Of a stretch of 39,956 bases of DNA, positions 17,295-24,538 are shown one piece after another; within the stretch, counting starts at the first letter, position 1, and every line of letters begins with the position of its first letter. This DNA is from CAYNEL01 sp964396225 (GTDB lineage Bacteria > Patescibacteriota > Minisyncoccia > Moranbacterales > UBA1568), in assembly GCA_964396225.1 (NCBI GenBank), contig CAYNEL010000005.1, positions 1 to 39,956 of the forward strand, written 5' to 3'. The notes below the pieces were generated by a model. The model was not told the DNA's origin and ran no database searches. It was given only the letters and a program-made list of their open reading frames with translations. Both the position numbers and the translations under genes were made by a program.

Positions 17295-18386
17295 ATGGAC
17301 CAGGCTTCCGTCAAAGACACGATCGACCGTTTGCCCGGGGGACTCCTCATCACCGATGCCCAGTCGAAGGTGTTGTACGCCAACGCGGCCGTGGGGCGCC
17401 GGACTGGTTTTGCCGTCGGGGAAATCGTCGGTCGGAAGCCGGGTGAGCTCTGGGGCGGACGGATGGATCGCGCGTTCTACCGTGAGATGTGGCAGACCAT
17501 CGGCACGGAAGGGCGGCCTTATAGCGGTGTGGCGCGCAACGCGAGGAAGGACGGCGTCGTCCACAAGGAGCGGCTCTTCATCACGCCCATCCGGGACGGA
17601 GAGGGGGAGACCCGCTATTTCGCCGAGATCCGTCCTGATTTCGCGAGCCAGGCGGACGCCCAGGCCTTCCGCGACGAGTTCCTCGACGTCGCCGAGGGTC
17701 TGCATCGGGAGAGCGATCCTCTCGCATGGATCCTCCGGGTGCTCGGGAGGCGCCGTGACGGCACGCACACAGTGGCGGCCAAACCCGAACCGCGGCGAGG
17801 GCTCTCGGACCTCGCGTCCCTGTTCCGCGAACTTCTCATTGCTCCGGTCGAGGCGCTCTTCGCGCGCCGCTCCGAGGACGCCGTCCTCATCCGGAAGGCG
17901 CAAGAGAACCCGCAGGCTTTCGCGCGCCTCTATGACAAATACCGCGTCCCAGTGCGGGAATATTTCGCCCGTCGTCTCGGGTACGACCATGAGTTGGCCG
18001 AGGACCTCGCCCAAGAGGTGTTCGCGCTCGCTTTCCGGCGTCTACCGGACTTCCGTCTCGCCAACGCTTCGTACTACACCTATCTCCTCCATATCGCCCA
18101 CAACGTCCTCGTGGACCATTACCGGAGGCGTCGGGTGGAGACGGTGCCTTTCCCGATCGGCGGCGACTTCGACCGTCTCCTGGGCGGGCCAAATGAGGTC
18201 GAGGGGGGAGACGTCGGGACACTCCTCCGGAACCTCACGGAGGCGGAACGGAAAATCATGCTTATGAAGTACGGAGAGGGGCTCAAAGCGAGGGAAATAG
18301 GAGCGAAGGTGGGCAAGACGGAGAATGCCGTGAAGCTCATCTTGAGCCGGGCCAGGCGGAAGGCCCGAAGGGCTCTTGGGGCCTGA
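17295..18386 (+). CDS. PAS domain fused to ECF-type sigma factor
   Basis: 363 residues. N-terminal PAS domain (about 1-118): DTIDRLPGGLLITDAQ, LYANAAVGRRTGFAVGEIVG, and a core ending in ETRYFAEIRPD. A linker (about 120-195) follows. Then sigma region 2 (about 205-280) with NPQAFARLYDKYRVPVREYF, LAEDLAQEVFALAFRRLPDF and YYTYLLHIAHNVLVDHYRRR, and region 4 (about 305-360) with LTEAERKIMLMKYGEG and a helix-turn-helix around AREIGAKVGKTENAVKLIL. This is a sigma factor that could read a small-molecule, redox or light signal directly, with no anti-sigma factor next to it. The PAS ligand cannot be told from sequence. No SD site. Confidence 0.85.
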   Translation: MDQASVKDTIDRLPGGLLITDAQSKVLYANAAVGRRTGFAVGEIVGRKPGELWGGRMDRAFYREMWQTIGTEGRPYSGVARNARKDGVVHKERLFITPIRDGEGETRYFAEIRPDFASQADAQAFRDEFLDVAEGLHRESDPLAWILRVLGRRRDGTHTVAAKPEPRRGLSDLASLFRELLIAPVEALFARRSEDAVLIRKAQENPQAFARLYDKYRVPVREYFARRLGYDHELAEDLAQEVFALAFRRLPDFRLANASYYTYLLHIAHNVLVDHYRRRRVETVPFPIGGDFDRLLGGPNEVEGGDVGTLLRNLTEAERKIMLMKYGEGLKAREIGAKVGKTENAVKLILSRARRKARRALGA

Positions 18387-18411
18387 AGCCGACCCATCAG
18401 CGGGGATCCCG

Positions 18412-18436
18412 GGTGTCGCATGACACCTTTTTTGTT
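18412..18436 (+). terminator. Terminator of the PAS-sigma gene
   Basis: GGTGTC-GCAT-GACACC (18412-18427) followed by TTTTTTG. Confidence 0.85.
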
Positions 18437-18507
18437 TGTCTGCGTTTAATAGGGTACAGGCCGGCCGGTGCTCCCGGACGGAAAATACCCTTAACCCAAG
18501 ACAGGCT

Positions 18508-20622
18508 ATGCCGATATACAAGATCCAGAAGCGCAACGGGTCGATCGTGGATTTCGAGCTGGAGAAGATCAGACGGGCCATCGCGAAGGCGGCGGAGGCG
18601 GTGGGGGAGGACGATCCCGTGGTACCGGCCACGCTGGCGGGCGAAGTGCTGGTCGCCCTGGAGGAGAGCCATGGCGGCCGGATCCCCTCAGTCGAGCAGG
18701 TCCAGGACACGGTGGAGAGCATGCTCATCCGCTATGACTACGAGGAGATGGCCAAGGCCTATATCCTCTACCGGGAGAAGCGCCGGACCGCCCGCGAGGA
18801 CCGGAATGTGGTGGTCGAGGTGGGCAAGACCGTCCAGGAGTATTTGGAACGGCTCGACTGGCGGGTCAATGCCAATTCCAACCAGGGGTATTCACTCGGC
18901 GGCCTCATCCTGAACACCGCGGGCGGCGTCATCGCCAACTACTGGCTCTCGCACATCTATCCGAAAGCCGTGGGCGACGCCCATCGGAACGGCGACATCC
19001 ACATCCACGACCTCGACATGTTCTCGGGGTATTGTGCCGGATGGAGTCTGCGGGTCCTCCTCGAGGAGGGTTTCAACGGCGTCGAAAACAAGGTCGAGTC
19101 GGCCCCGCCCAAGCACCTCTCGTCGGCGGTGTCGCAGATGGTCAATTTCCTCGGCACCCTCCAGAACGAGTGGGCCGGTGCCCAGGCCTTTTCGAGCTTC
19201 GACACCTACCTCGCGCCGTTTGTGAAAAAGAAGGAGATGGAGCTCGAGGCCGACATCCGGAAGTACCGGATGAAATTCCCTTCGAAAAAGGAGCGGGCCG
19301 CCTACCTGGAAACCAAGCTCTACGATTATGTTTCCCAGAACCTTCAGTCCTTCGTCTTCAACTTGAACATCCCCTCGCGCTGGGGGACGCAGACGCCTTT
19401 CACCAACATCACTCTCGATTGGACGTGCCCTGCCGACCTCAAGGACAAGCGTCTCCTCTTGGGCGGGCAGCCGTTCGCCTACACGTTCGGGGAGCTCCAG
19501 AAGGAGATGGACCTCATCAACCGCGTGTTCATCGAGATCATGACCAAGGGGGACGCCAAGGGGCGGACCTTCACCTTCCCCATCCCCACCTACAATGTGG
19601 GCAAGGATTTCGACTGGCAGGACGAGAAGAACCTACCGCTTTTCGAGATGACCGCCAAGTACGGCACGCCGTACTTCCAGAACTTCATCAACTCCGACCT
19701 CAATCCGGGCGACGTGCGCTCGATGTGCTGCCGGCTCCAGCTCGACCTTCGCGAGCTCCGTAAGCGCGGGGGCGGACTCTTCGGTTCGGCCGAGATGACC
19801 GGCTCCATCGGCGTGGTGACGCTCAACGCCGCCCGCATCGGCTACCTCGCCCACGGCGACAAGGCCAGGTTCTTCGCCCAGACGGAACACCTCATGCAAC
19901 TGGCCAAGACCTCGCTCGAGATCAAACGCAAGGTGATCCAGCAATGGATCGACCGCGGCCTCTTCCCGTACACCAAGCGCTACCTGGGCTATCTCAAGAA
20001 CCACTTCTCGACCATCGGTATCAACGGCCTGAACGAAGCCATCCGCAACTTCACCGGCGACCGGGAGAACATCACCACGCCGGCGGGCCACGCTTTCGCT
20101 GAGGAGGTGCTCGACTTCATGCGGGAGCGGATCAAGACCTTCCAGGAGGAGACGGGGCATTTCTACAACCTCGAGGCTACGCCGGCCGAGGGGACGACCT
20201 ACCGTTTCGCCAAGGAGGACCGCAAGCGCTTCCCTGACATTCTCCAGGCCGGGACGCATGAAGCCCCCTATTACACCAATTCGTCCCAGGTGCCGGTCGG
20301 CTACACGGACGACGTTTTTGAGGTGTTGGAGCTCCAGGACAGCCTGCAGACCAAGTACACCGGGGGGACGGTGCTCCACTGCTATATGACGGAACGCCTC
20401 TCGTCGCCGGAAGCCTGCCGCAGCCTCGTCAGGACGATCCTCTCCAATTTTCGCCTGCCCTACATCACCATCACGCCGACGTTCTCCATCTGTCCCAAGC
20501 ACGGCTATCTCGCCGGCGAGCACGACTTCTGCCCGAAATGCGACACGGAATTGGGCCTCCGGGGGGAGCGGTTCGACGAGGCCTATCGGAAGACGTACGC
20601 GAGTGCTGAGGCGGCCAAATAA
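18508..20622 (+). CDS. nrdD: Anaerobic ribonucleotide reductase, catalytic part lacking the glycyl-radical tail
   Basis: 704 residues. Reduces ribonucleotides to deoxyribonucleotides without oxygen. Seen: N-terminal ATP-cone (residues 1-95, IQKRNGSIVDFELEKIRRAI); active-site Cys C176 (GYCAGWS); finger-loop MCCRL (C407/C408); and the zinc region SICPKHGYLAGEHDFCPKC near the end. In ordinary NrdD the zinc motif is followed at once by the glycyl-radical motif (RVxGYxRPV). Here the protein instead ends with an unrelated charged tail (DEAYRKTYASAEAAK), and the radical motif is encoded in the next gene. The start at ATG 18508 gives the normal ATP-cone N-terminus. Operon order nrdD, radical domain, nrdG. 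Confidence 0.93.
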   Translation: MPIYKIQKRNGSIVDFELEKIRRAIAKAAEAVGEDDPVVPATLAGEVLVALEESHGGRIPSVEQVQDTVESMLIRYDYEEMAKAYILYREKRRTAREDRNVVVEVGKTVQEYLERLDWRVNANSNQGYSLGGLILNTAGGVIANYWLSHIYPKAVGDAHRNGDIHIHDLDMFSGYCAGWSLRVLLEEGFNGVENKVESAPPKHLSSAVSQMVNFLGTLQNEWAGAQAFSSFDTYLAPFVKKKEMELEADIRKYRMKFPSKKERAAYLETKLYDYVSQNLQSFVFNLNIPSRWGTQTPFTNITLDWTCPADLKDKRLLLGGQPFAYTFGELQKEMDLINRVFIEIMTKGDAKGRTFTFPIPTYNVGKDFDWQDEKNLPLFEMTAKYGTPYFQNFINSDLNPGDVRSMCCRLQLDLRELRKRGGGLFGSAEMTGSIGVVTLNAARIGYLAHGDKARFFAQTEHLMQLAKTSLEIKRKVIQQWIDRGLFPYTKRYLGYLKNHFSTIGINGLNEAIRNFTGDRENITTPAGHAFAEEVLDFMRERIKTFQEETGHFYNLEATPAEGTTYRFAKEDRKRFPDILQAGTHEAPYYTNSSQVPVGYTDDVFEVLELQDSLQTKYTGGTVLHCYMTERLSSPEACRSLVRTILSNFRLPYITITPTFSICPKHGYLAGEHDFCPKCDTELGLRGERFDEAYRKTYASAEAAK

Positions 20623-20654
20623 TCCATCGTAATAAACCATTCATACACACACCT

Positions 20655-20858
20655 ATGACGCAGACAGAAGACAACCAGGGCAACGCGCGGAGGACGCGGT
20701 GCGAGGTCTGGACCCGGGTGATGGGATACCACCGTCCCGTCTCCCACTTCAACATCGGCAAGAAAGCCGAGCACTATTCGCGCAAGCACTTCGTCGAGTG
20801 TGTGGCGTCCAACGCCGCCTTCTCGGAGCGCTACGGGGATCCGGCCGGAAACATATGA
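20655..20858 (+). CDS. Stand-alone glycyl-radical domain of NrdD
   Basis: 67 residues. RCEVWTRVMGYHRPVSHFN matches the C-terminal glycyl-radical segment of class III reductases, with Gly24 (VMGYHRPV) as the predicted radical site, followed by a basic helix (GKKAEHYSRKHF). It has its own start (CACCTATG) 32 bases after nrdD stops and a hydrophilic N-terminus (MTQTEDNQGN), and overlaps the nrdG start by four bases (ATGA). The intact signals at both ends make this a split gene, not a sequencing frameshift. NrdG would place the radical on this small subunit, which must dock into NrdD, as GrcA does for pyruvate formate-lyase. Confidence 0.85.
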   Translation: MTQTEDNQGNARRTRCEVWTRVMGYHRPVSHFNIGKKAEHYSRKHFVECVASNAAFSERYGDPAGNI

Positions 20859-21559
20859 GGCTCTCAGCCGTCCAGAAGTTCACCGTCCTCGATTATCCGG
20901 GCAAGATCGCCTGCATCGCTTTCACGCCCGGATGTAACATGCGTTGCGGCTTCTGCCACAATCCCGAGTTCGTCTTGCCGGAAAACGTGGCAAAACTTCA
21001 GAAGAGCTTCATCGACGAAGAGACGTTCTTCCGTTTCCTTAGGCGACGGGCCGGCCTTCTCGAGGGGGTGGTGGTCTCGGGAGGGGAGCCGACCATCTGG
21101 CAGGACCTGCCGGAGTTCCTCGGACGGATCCGCGCCGCCGGCTTCCTCGTGAAGCTGGACACCAACGGCAACCATCCGGAGATGCTGGAGCGGCTGATCG
21201 GGGAGGGTCTGGTGGACTACGTGGCCATGGACCTCAAGACCTCGCTCAGTCGGTATTCTTCCCTGGTCGGACCGTCGGCCAAGGCGGAACGCATCGGGCG
21301 GAGCGTCGCCTGCCTCAAGTCCACCTCTCTCCCGTACGAGTTCCGTACCACCCTCATCAAGGAAGTGCATACCCCCGCAGTGCTCACCGAGATGGCGGAG
21401 GTGCTCGCCGGAGCCGAACGCCTCTTCCTCCAGCGGTTCCGTCCTGGCCACACCCTCCATCCGCGGTTCGCCCGGTACCACCCGTTCTCGTCGGAGGAGA
21501 CGGAGGGGATCGGGTGGATGTTTCAGCGCTCGGTCGCCCAGGTCGGCATCCGGGCGTGA
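20855..21559 (+). CDS. nrdG: Anaerobic ribonucleotide reductase activating enzyme
   Basis: 234 residues. Radical SAM enzyme that makes the glycyl radical of NrdD. Seen: C27-x3-C31-x2-C34 (CNMRCGFC) for the iron-sulfur cluster, the SAM-binding VVSGGEPTIW, and LDTNGNHPEML, all in normal order. The start at ATG 20855 overlaps the stop of the glycyl-radical gene (ATGA), implying translational coupling and matched amounts of the two proteins. A longer in-frame reading from 20699 would overlap that gene entirely and is rejected. Confidence 0.95.
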   Translation: MRLSAVQKFTVLDYPGKIACIAFTPGCNMRCGFCHNPEFVLPENVAKLQKSFIDEETFFRFLRRRAGLLEGVVVSGGEPTIWQDLPEFLGRIRAAGFLVKLDTNGNHPEMLERLIGEGLVDYVAMDLKTSLSRYSSLVGPSAKAERIGRSVACLKSTSLPYEFRTTLIKEVHTPAVLTEMAEVLAGAERLFLQRFRPGHTLHPRFARYHPFSSEETEGIGWMFQRSVAQVGIRA

Positions 21560-21579
21560 CCGGAGCAGCCGTCTCTGGG

Positions 21580-21588
21580 TGATATAAT
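21580..21588 (+). promoter_or_regulatory. Extended -10 of the 21612 gene
   Basis: TGATATAAT, 23 bases before the ATG at 21612. Confidence 0.65.
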
Positions 21589-21611
21589 CCAAACATCCGT
21601 CACTCCCCACT

Positions 21612-22424
21612 ATGTTGCACAAACCATCGAGCACCCGGGACTATTTCATCGCCCTCTTCGTCGGGCTCATCCTCTTTGTTATCCTCGGGTGCTACCTCTA
21701 CGTCCGCCGGGGGTATATGCTCGATGCGCCGGCCTCCGCCGGTCCGCTCTACGTCCCCAACAAGGTGGTGGCCGCCACCGGCGTGATGCTCCTCGCTTTC
21801 GTCTTCCTCATCGGGCCCATCGCGCGGTATTTCGACCGTTTCGACCAATGGCTCAACTATCGCAAGGAGCTCGGCATCGTGGGTGGCGTGTTGGCCATCG
21901 CGCACGGCGTCATCTCGGCCTGGTTCGTCCCGGCCAAATTCGGCTTGGCCGGTCTTTTTGCTCCCGACCACCTCATGACCTCGCTCGCCGGTCTGCTTGG
22001 CGTCATTCTCCTCGCCGTCCTCATCGTCCTTTCGCTCAAGAGCGCCATCGAGTGGGTCGGTGGGTCGCGTTGGTGGTTCCTCCAGCGCTGGGGCCTGCGT
22101 CTCGTCATCCTGGCCACCCTCCTCCACGTCATCCCGATGAAATGGTCCGGTTGGGAACGCTGGTTCCGGGAGGGGGTCAAGCAGACGCCGGAACTCCTCA
22201 ATCCCTGGATGACCCCGGCCAGCATCTTGGTCATGCTCTTCCTCGTCTGGGTGGTGCTCGTCCGTCTCTACGAGTCGGTCTTCCTCTTCCGGGATTTCGG
22301 CCTGAAGACCAAGGAGATCAGTATGGATCCGACACTCAAGGCGCGCGGGCGGCGCTTCTTCACCCTGTCATTCTGGGTGCTGCTTGCCTGTTACGCCGTC
22401 GTCCTTGGCCGTTGGGCGGCGTGA
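21612..22424 (+). CDS. Ferric reductase-like (YedZ/MsrQ-type) heme membrane protein
   Basis: 270 residues with six or seven membrane helices. The arrangement fits the ferric reductase-like transmembrane family: KELGIVGGVLAIAHGVISAW and WGLRLVILATLLHVIPMKW each carry a His inside a helix, suited to bind heme. No NAD/FAD domain is attached, as in MsrQ/YedZ. It could pass electrons across the membrane, but no soluble partner is adjacent. The assignment rests on topology and His placement, so it is moderate. Start at ATG 21612 (CACTATG), no SD. Confidence 0.6.
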   Translation: MLHKPSSTRDYFIALFVGLILFVILGCYLYVRRGYMLDAPASAGPLYVPNKVVAATGVMLLAFVFLIGPIARYFDRFDQWLNYRKELGIVGGVLAIAHGVISAWFVPAKFGLAGLFAPDHLMTSLAGLLGVILLAVLIVLSLKSAIEWVGGSRWWFLQRWGLRLVILATLLHVIPMKWSGWERWFREGVKQTPELLNPWMTPASILVMLFLVWVVLVRLYESVFLFRDFGLKTKEISMDPTLKARGRRFFTLSFWVLLACYAVVLGRWAA

Positions 22425-22525
22425 AGATCCTTGTTTTTTGTTGAGCGAAGTGTTACTTTCTGGATAAGCCCAGCTTTTGGGCGATACTGTACTTTAATAT
22501 CCAATCCAGCAAAGGAGGACTGGAT

Positions 22526-22864
22526 ATGCGCCAGAAAATCAGCGCCGCTGTGCTCATGCTTTGCGCTTCCGTGCTTGCTTCTCAAGCCGTCGCCCGGGAC
22601 GGACTTGATCGACGCGTTCTTGTCACCAACGCGACATCCCAAGTGATGCTGCATTTCTACGCCTCGAATGTCGGCTACAACACCTGGTATTACGATATTC
22701 TGAGGGATGGGGTGCTCGAGCCTGGTGACAGCGTCGTCGTCGACATCGATGACGGGACCGGTTATTGCCGCTATGATTTCAGGGCCGAGTTCACTGGCGG
22801 GCATGTGGCCACCCGGTACAATGTGAATGCGTGCGAAGTGTCCTCGTGGACCGTGTACGATTAA
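22526..22864 (+). CDS. Small secreted beta-rich protein of a proteobacterial-type family
   Basis: 112 residues. Signal peptide (residues 1-23, cleavage after SQAVA) and a mature domain with RRVLVTNATSQVMLHFYAS, WYYDILRDGVLEPGDSV and VDIDDGTGYCRYDF, ending VNACEVSSWTVYD. From memory this pattern matches a small exported family found in Alphaproteobacteria, sometimes misnamed argininosuccinate lyase. Two Cys may form a disulfide. The function is unknown. AAGGAGGA at 22512-22519 sets the start. An isolated gene with its own terminator; transfer from a proteobacterium is possible. Confidence 0.75.
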   Translation: MRQKISAAVLMLCASVLASQAVARDGLDRRVLVTNATSQVMLHFYASNVGYNTWYYDILRDGVLEPGDSVVVDIDDGTGYCRYDFRAEFTGGHVATRYNVNACEVSSWTVYD

Positions 22865-22902
22865 GACTGATCGATCGAATCCTTGGTTCGAACGATGCTT
22901 AG

Positions 22903-22944
22903 ACCGCTCTTCATGTAAATCATACAGAGAAGAGCGGTTTTTTG
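22903..22944 (+). terminator. Terminator of the 22526 gene
   Basis: ACCGCTCTTC/GAAGAGCGGT stem (22903-22912 with 22929-22938), then TTTTTTG. Confidence 0.9.
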
Positions 22945-22973
22945 ATTATCCAACCAGCTTTTTGAGCGCAATA

Positions 22974-23001
22974 AAAAACGCCCCCGGCCGGGGGCGTTTT
23001 T
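22974..23001. terminator. Palindromic terminator of the SWIB gene
   Basis: A 28-base perfect palindrome, AAAAACGCCCCCGG and its complement, giving a T-run on either strand. It ends the minus-strand SWIB gene and backs up the plus-strand terminator. Confidence 0.9.
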
Positions 23002-23019
23002 GTTCGATGCGAGGGAGGG

Positions 23020-23274
23020 TTAGGAGAGATGGGCCGAGACGAGCTTGGTCATCTCGAACATATTGACGGTCTTTTTCCCGCCGAACACCTTGGTGAGCGC
23101 TTCGTCGGCATTGATATTGCGCTTGTTCTGCTTGTCCTGGAGGTTGTGCTCCTTGATATAGACCCACAGTTTTTTGACGACCTCGGAACGCGGCATCGGA
23201 CCGGCACCCACGATGACAGCCAGCTCCTCACTGACCTTGAGCGGTTTCATGAACGCGGCATTGCTCTTCGCCAT
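23020..23274 (-). CDS. SWIB/MDM2 domain protein
   Basis: 84 residues, made almost entirely of one SWIB domain: FMKPLKVSEELAVIVGAG, MPRSEVVKKLWVYIKEHNLQD, NKRNINADEALTKVFGGKK, FEMTKLVSAHL. In eukaryotes this fold works in chromatin remodelling; in bacteria it is best known from Chlamydiae (sometimes fused to topoisomerase I) and CPR genomes, with unknown role. Start ATG at 23274 with a TATAAT -10 on the minus strand 28 bases upstream. Divergent from the M23 operon. Confidence 0.93.
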   Translation of the reverse strand: MAKSNAAFMKPLKVSEELAVIVGAGPMPRSEVVKKLWVYIKEHNLQDKQNKRNINADEALTKVFGGKKTVNMFEMTKLVSAHLS

Positions 23275-23302
23275 AATTTCCTACTTAGGGGTTACGGCTC
23301 CC

Positions 23303-23308
23303 ATTATA
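23303..23308 (-). promoter_or_regulatory. -10 of the SWIB gene
   Basis: TATAAT on the minus strand, 28 bases before the start at 23274 and back-to-back with the TGGTATGCT element at 23322 of the opposite strand. Confidence 0.65.
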
Positions 23309-23321
23309 CACCTTTTGGGGG

Positions 23322-23330
23322 TGGTATGCT
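23322..23330 (+). promoter_or_regulatory. Extended -10 of the small peptide-M23 operon
   Basis: TGGTATGCT, 24 bases before the ATG at 23355. Confidence 0.6.
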
Positions 23331-23354
23331 GGGGGTAGCGTAAAATCCCCGCCT

Positions 23355-23447
23355 ATGGTCCTGCTCGTGGCCGTCCTAGTGGTCGTCGCCGGTCTCGCCC
23401 TCTGGTTCGGCGGCGTCGGCTCGGACGGGTCCGACCGCCCCTCCTGA
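23355..23447 (+). CDS. 30-residue single-span membrane peptide
   Basis: MVLLVAVLVVVAGLALWF then GGVGSDGSDRPS and TGA. One hydrophobic helix with a short polar, acidic tail. It has the genome's usual start context (GCCTATG) and a -10 at the usual distance, and stops 6 bases before the M23 gene. It may be a small membrane subunit or a translated leader. No family recognised; expression is inferred only from the signals. Confidence 0.6.
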   Translation: MVLLVAVLVVVAGLALWFGGVGSDGSDRPS

Positions 23448-23453
23448 AAACCT

Positions 23454-24431
23454 ATGTCTACCGCCAAGATATCACTTGGATTAGCCATTTTTCTTCTGGC
23501 CGTAGCGGCTTGGCTCGTTTTTTCTAGCGTTCCGGATCTTGAATCCCCCCTCCCCATAGAGGAAAGCGTTACTCCCGTAACCATGTCCGGTCTGACCGTC
23601 ACAACCCCCGCAGCGCACGCCTCGATCTCATCTCCGCTTCGGGTCGCCGGCGAGATCGCCGGCGACGGTTGGGTCGCGTTCGAGGCTCAGGCCGGGACGG
23701 TCGAGCTCCTCGACGGGGAAGGAAAACGATTGGCCTCTGGCATCCTCTCCGTCACGGGCGATTGGATGACGCTGCCCGTCTCCTTCACGGGGACGCTTCT
23801 CTTTGAGGCCCCGTCCCGACCGCAGTCCGGTACGCTTGTGTTCCGCAATGAGAACCCGAGCGGCGACCCGGGGCGGGATCGGGAATTCCGCCTCCCGGTA
23901 AGCCTCTCTCCGGCCACGCCGGCAACGGCGTTCGTCCCGCCGCTTGACCGGCCACAGGAACGGGTGACCAAGAAGCCATTTGGTATCCTTATCACCCGCG
24001 AGGATTCGCCGGTCCAGCCGGAGCGTTTCAGCGGCTACCACGTCGGGACGGATTTCGAGGTTTTCCCGGAGGAGCTCGGCCGGGACGTCTCGGTGCGGGC
24101 GGTGTGCGACGGCACGCTCCTCCTGAAGCGGCAGGCAGACGGTTACGGCGGCGTAGCAGTCCAGCGCTGCGAACTTGATGGCAGACCGATCACGGTCGTG
24201 TACGGGCACCTGAAACTTTCCAGCGTCGCTGCCGAGTCCGGCGAGGAATTGAAGCGGGGCGGGACGCTCGGTCTCCTCGGCGCGGACAAAAGCGCCGAGA
24301 CCGACGGTGAGCGCCAGCACCTCCATCTCGGGATCCATCAGGGAGCGGCGACCGATATCCGAGGGTATGTCAGTACGGCGACAGGACTTTCGGACTGGCT
24401 CGATCCGTGCCAGTACGTGTGTGGTGAATGA
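23454..24431 (+). CDS. Gmad2 domain plus M23 metallopeptidase
   Basis: 325 residues. N-terminal membrane segment (6-25). Gmad2-type Ig-like domain (about 47-150): LTVTTPAAHASISSPLRVAG, LDGEGKRLASGILSVTGDWM, GTLVFRNENPSGDPGRDREF. M23 domain (about 175-320) with GYHVGTDFE (zinc ligands His and Asp) and QHLHLGIH (HxH). All metal and catalytic residues are present. It would cut peptide cross-links in peptidoglycan from the outer face of the membrane. AACCTATG start, 6 bases after the 30-residue peptide gene. Confidence 0.88.
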   Translation: MSTAKISLGLAIFLLAVAAWLVFSSVPDLESPLPIEESVTPVTMSGLTVTTPAAHASISSPLRVAGEIAGDGWVAFEAQAGTVELLDGEGKRLASGILSVTGDWMTLPVSFTGTLLFEAPSRPQSGTLVFRNENPSGDPGRDREFRLPVSLSPATPATAFVPPLDRPQERVTKKPFGILITREDSPVQPERFSGYHVGTDFEVFPEELGRDVSVRAVCDGTLLLKRQADGYGGVAVQRCELDGRPITVVYGHLKLSSVAAESGEELKRGGTLGLLGADKSAETDGERQHLHLGIHQGAATDIRGYVSTATGLSDWLDPCQYVCGE

Positions 24432-24452
24432 ACCATCAGATCGAATCTACAG

Positions 24453-24481
24453 TTGACCAGACCCCTTTTCTGTGGTAAAAA
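24453..24481 (+). promoter_or_regulatory. Promoter of the ASCH/AroE-like gene
   Basis: TTGACC (24453-24458), 17-base spacer ending in TGG, TAAAAA (24476-24481). Leader about 50 bases. Confidence 0.65.
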
Positions 24482-24538
24482 TCAATACTTGTCCCTTAAC
24501 AAATCCGTACAGCATAACTTTCCTTGAAGGAGGTTCCC

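Noticed and set aside
16653..18014. 453-codon minus-strand frame
   Set aside because: It overlaps the DUF1428 and PAS-sigma genes, which have clear domains and promoters; no motifs in the antisense product.
18430..18507. NrdR-box operator before nrdD
   Set aside because: No pair of A/T-rich boxes of the NrdR type could be found; only a GGCCGGCC palindrome is present, too short to support.
20580..20700. Frameshift as the cause of the split nrdD
   Set aside because: The gap has stops in frame, a 32-base spacer and a typical CACCTATG start, and both proteins have added tails. A single indel would not give this.
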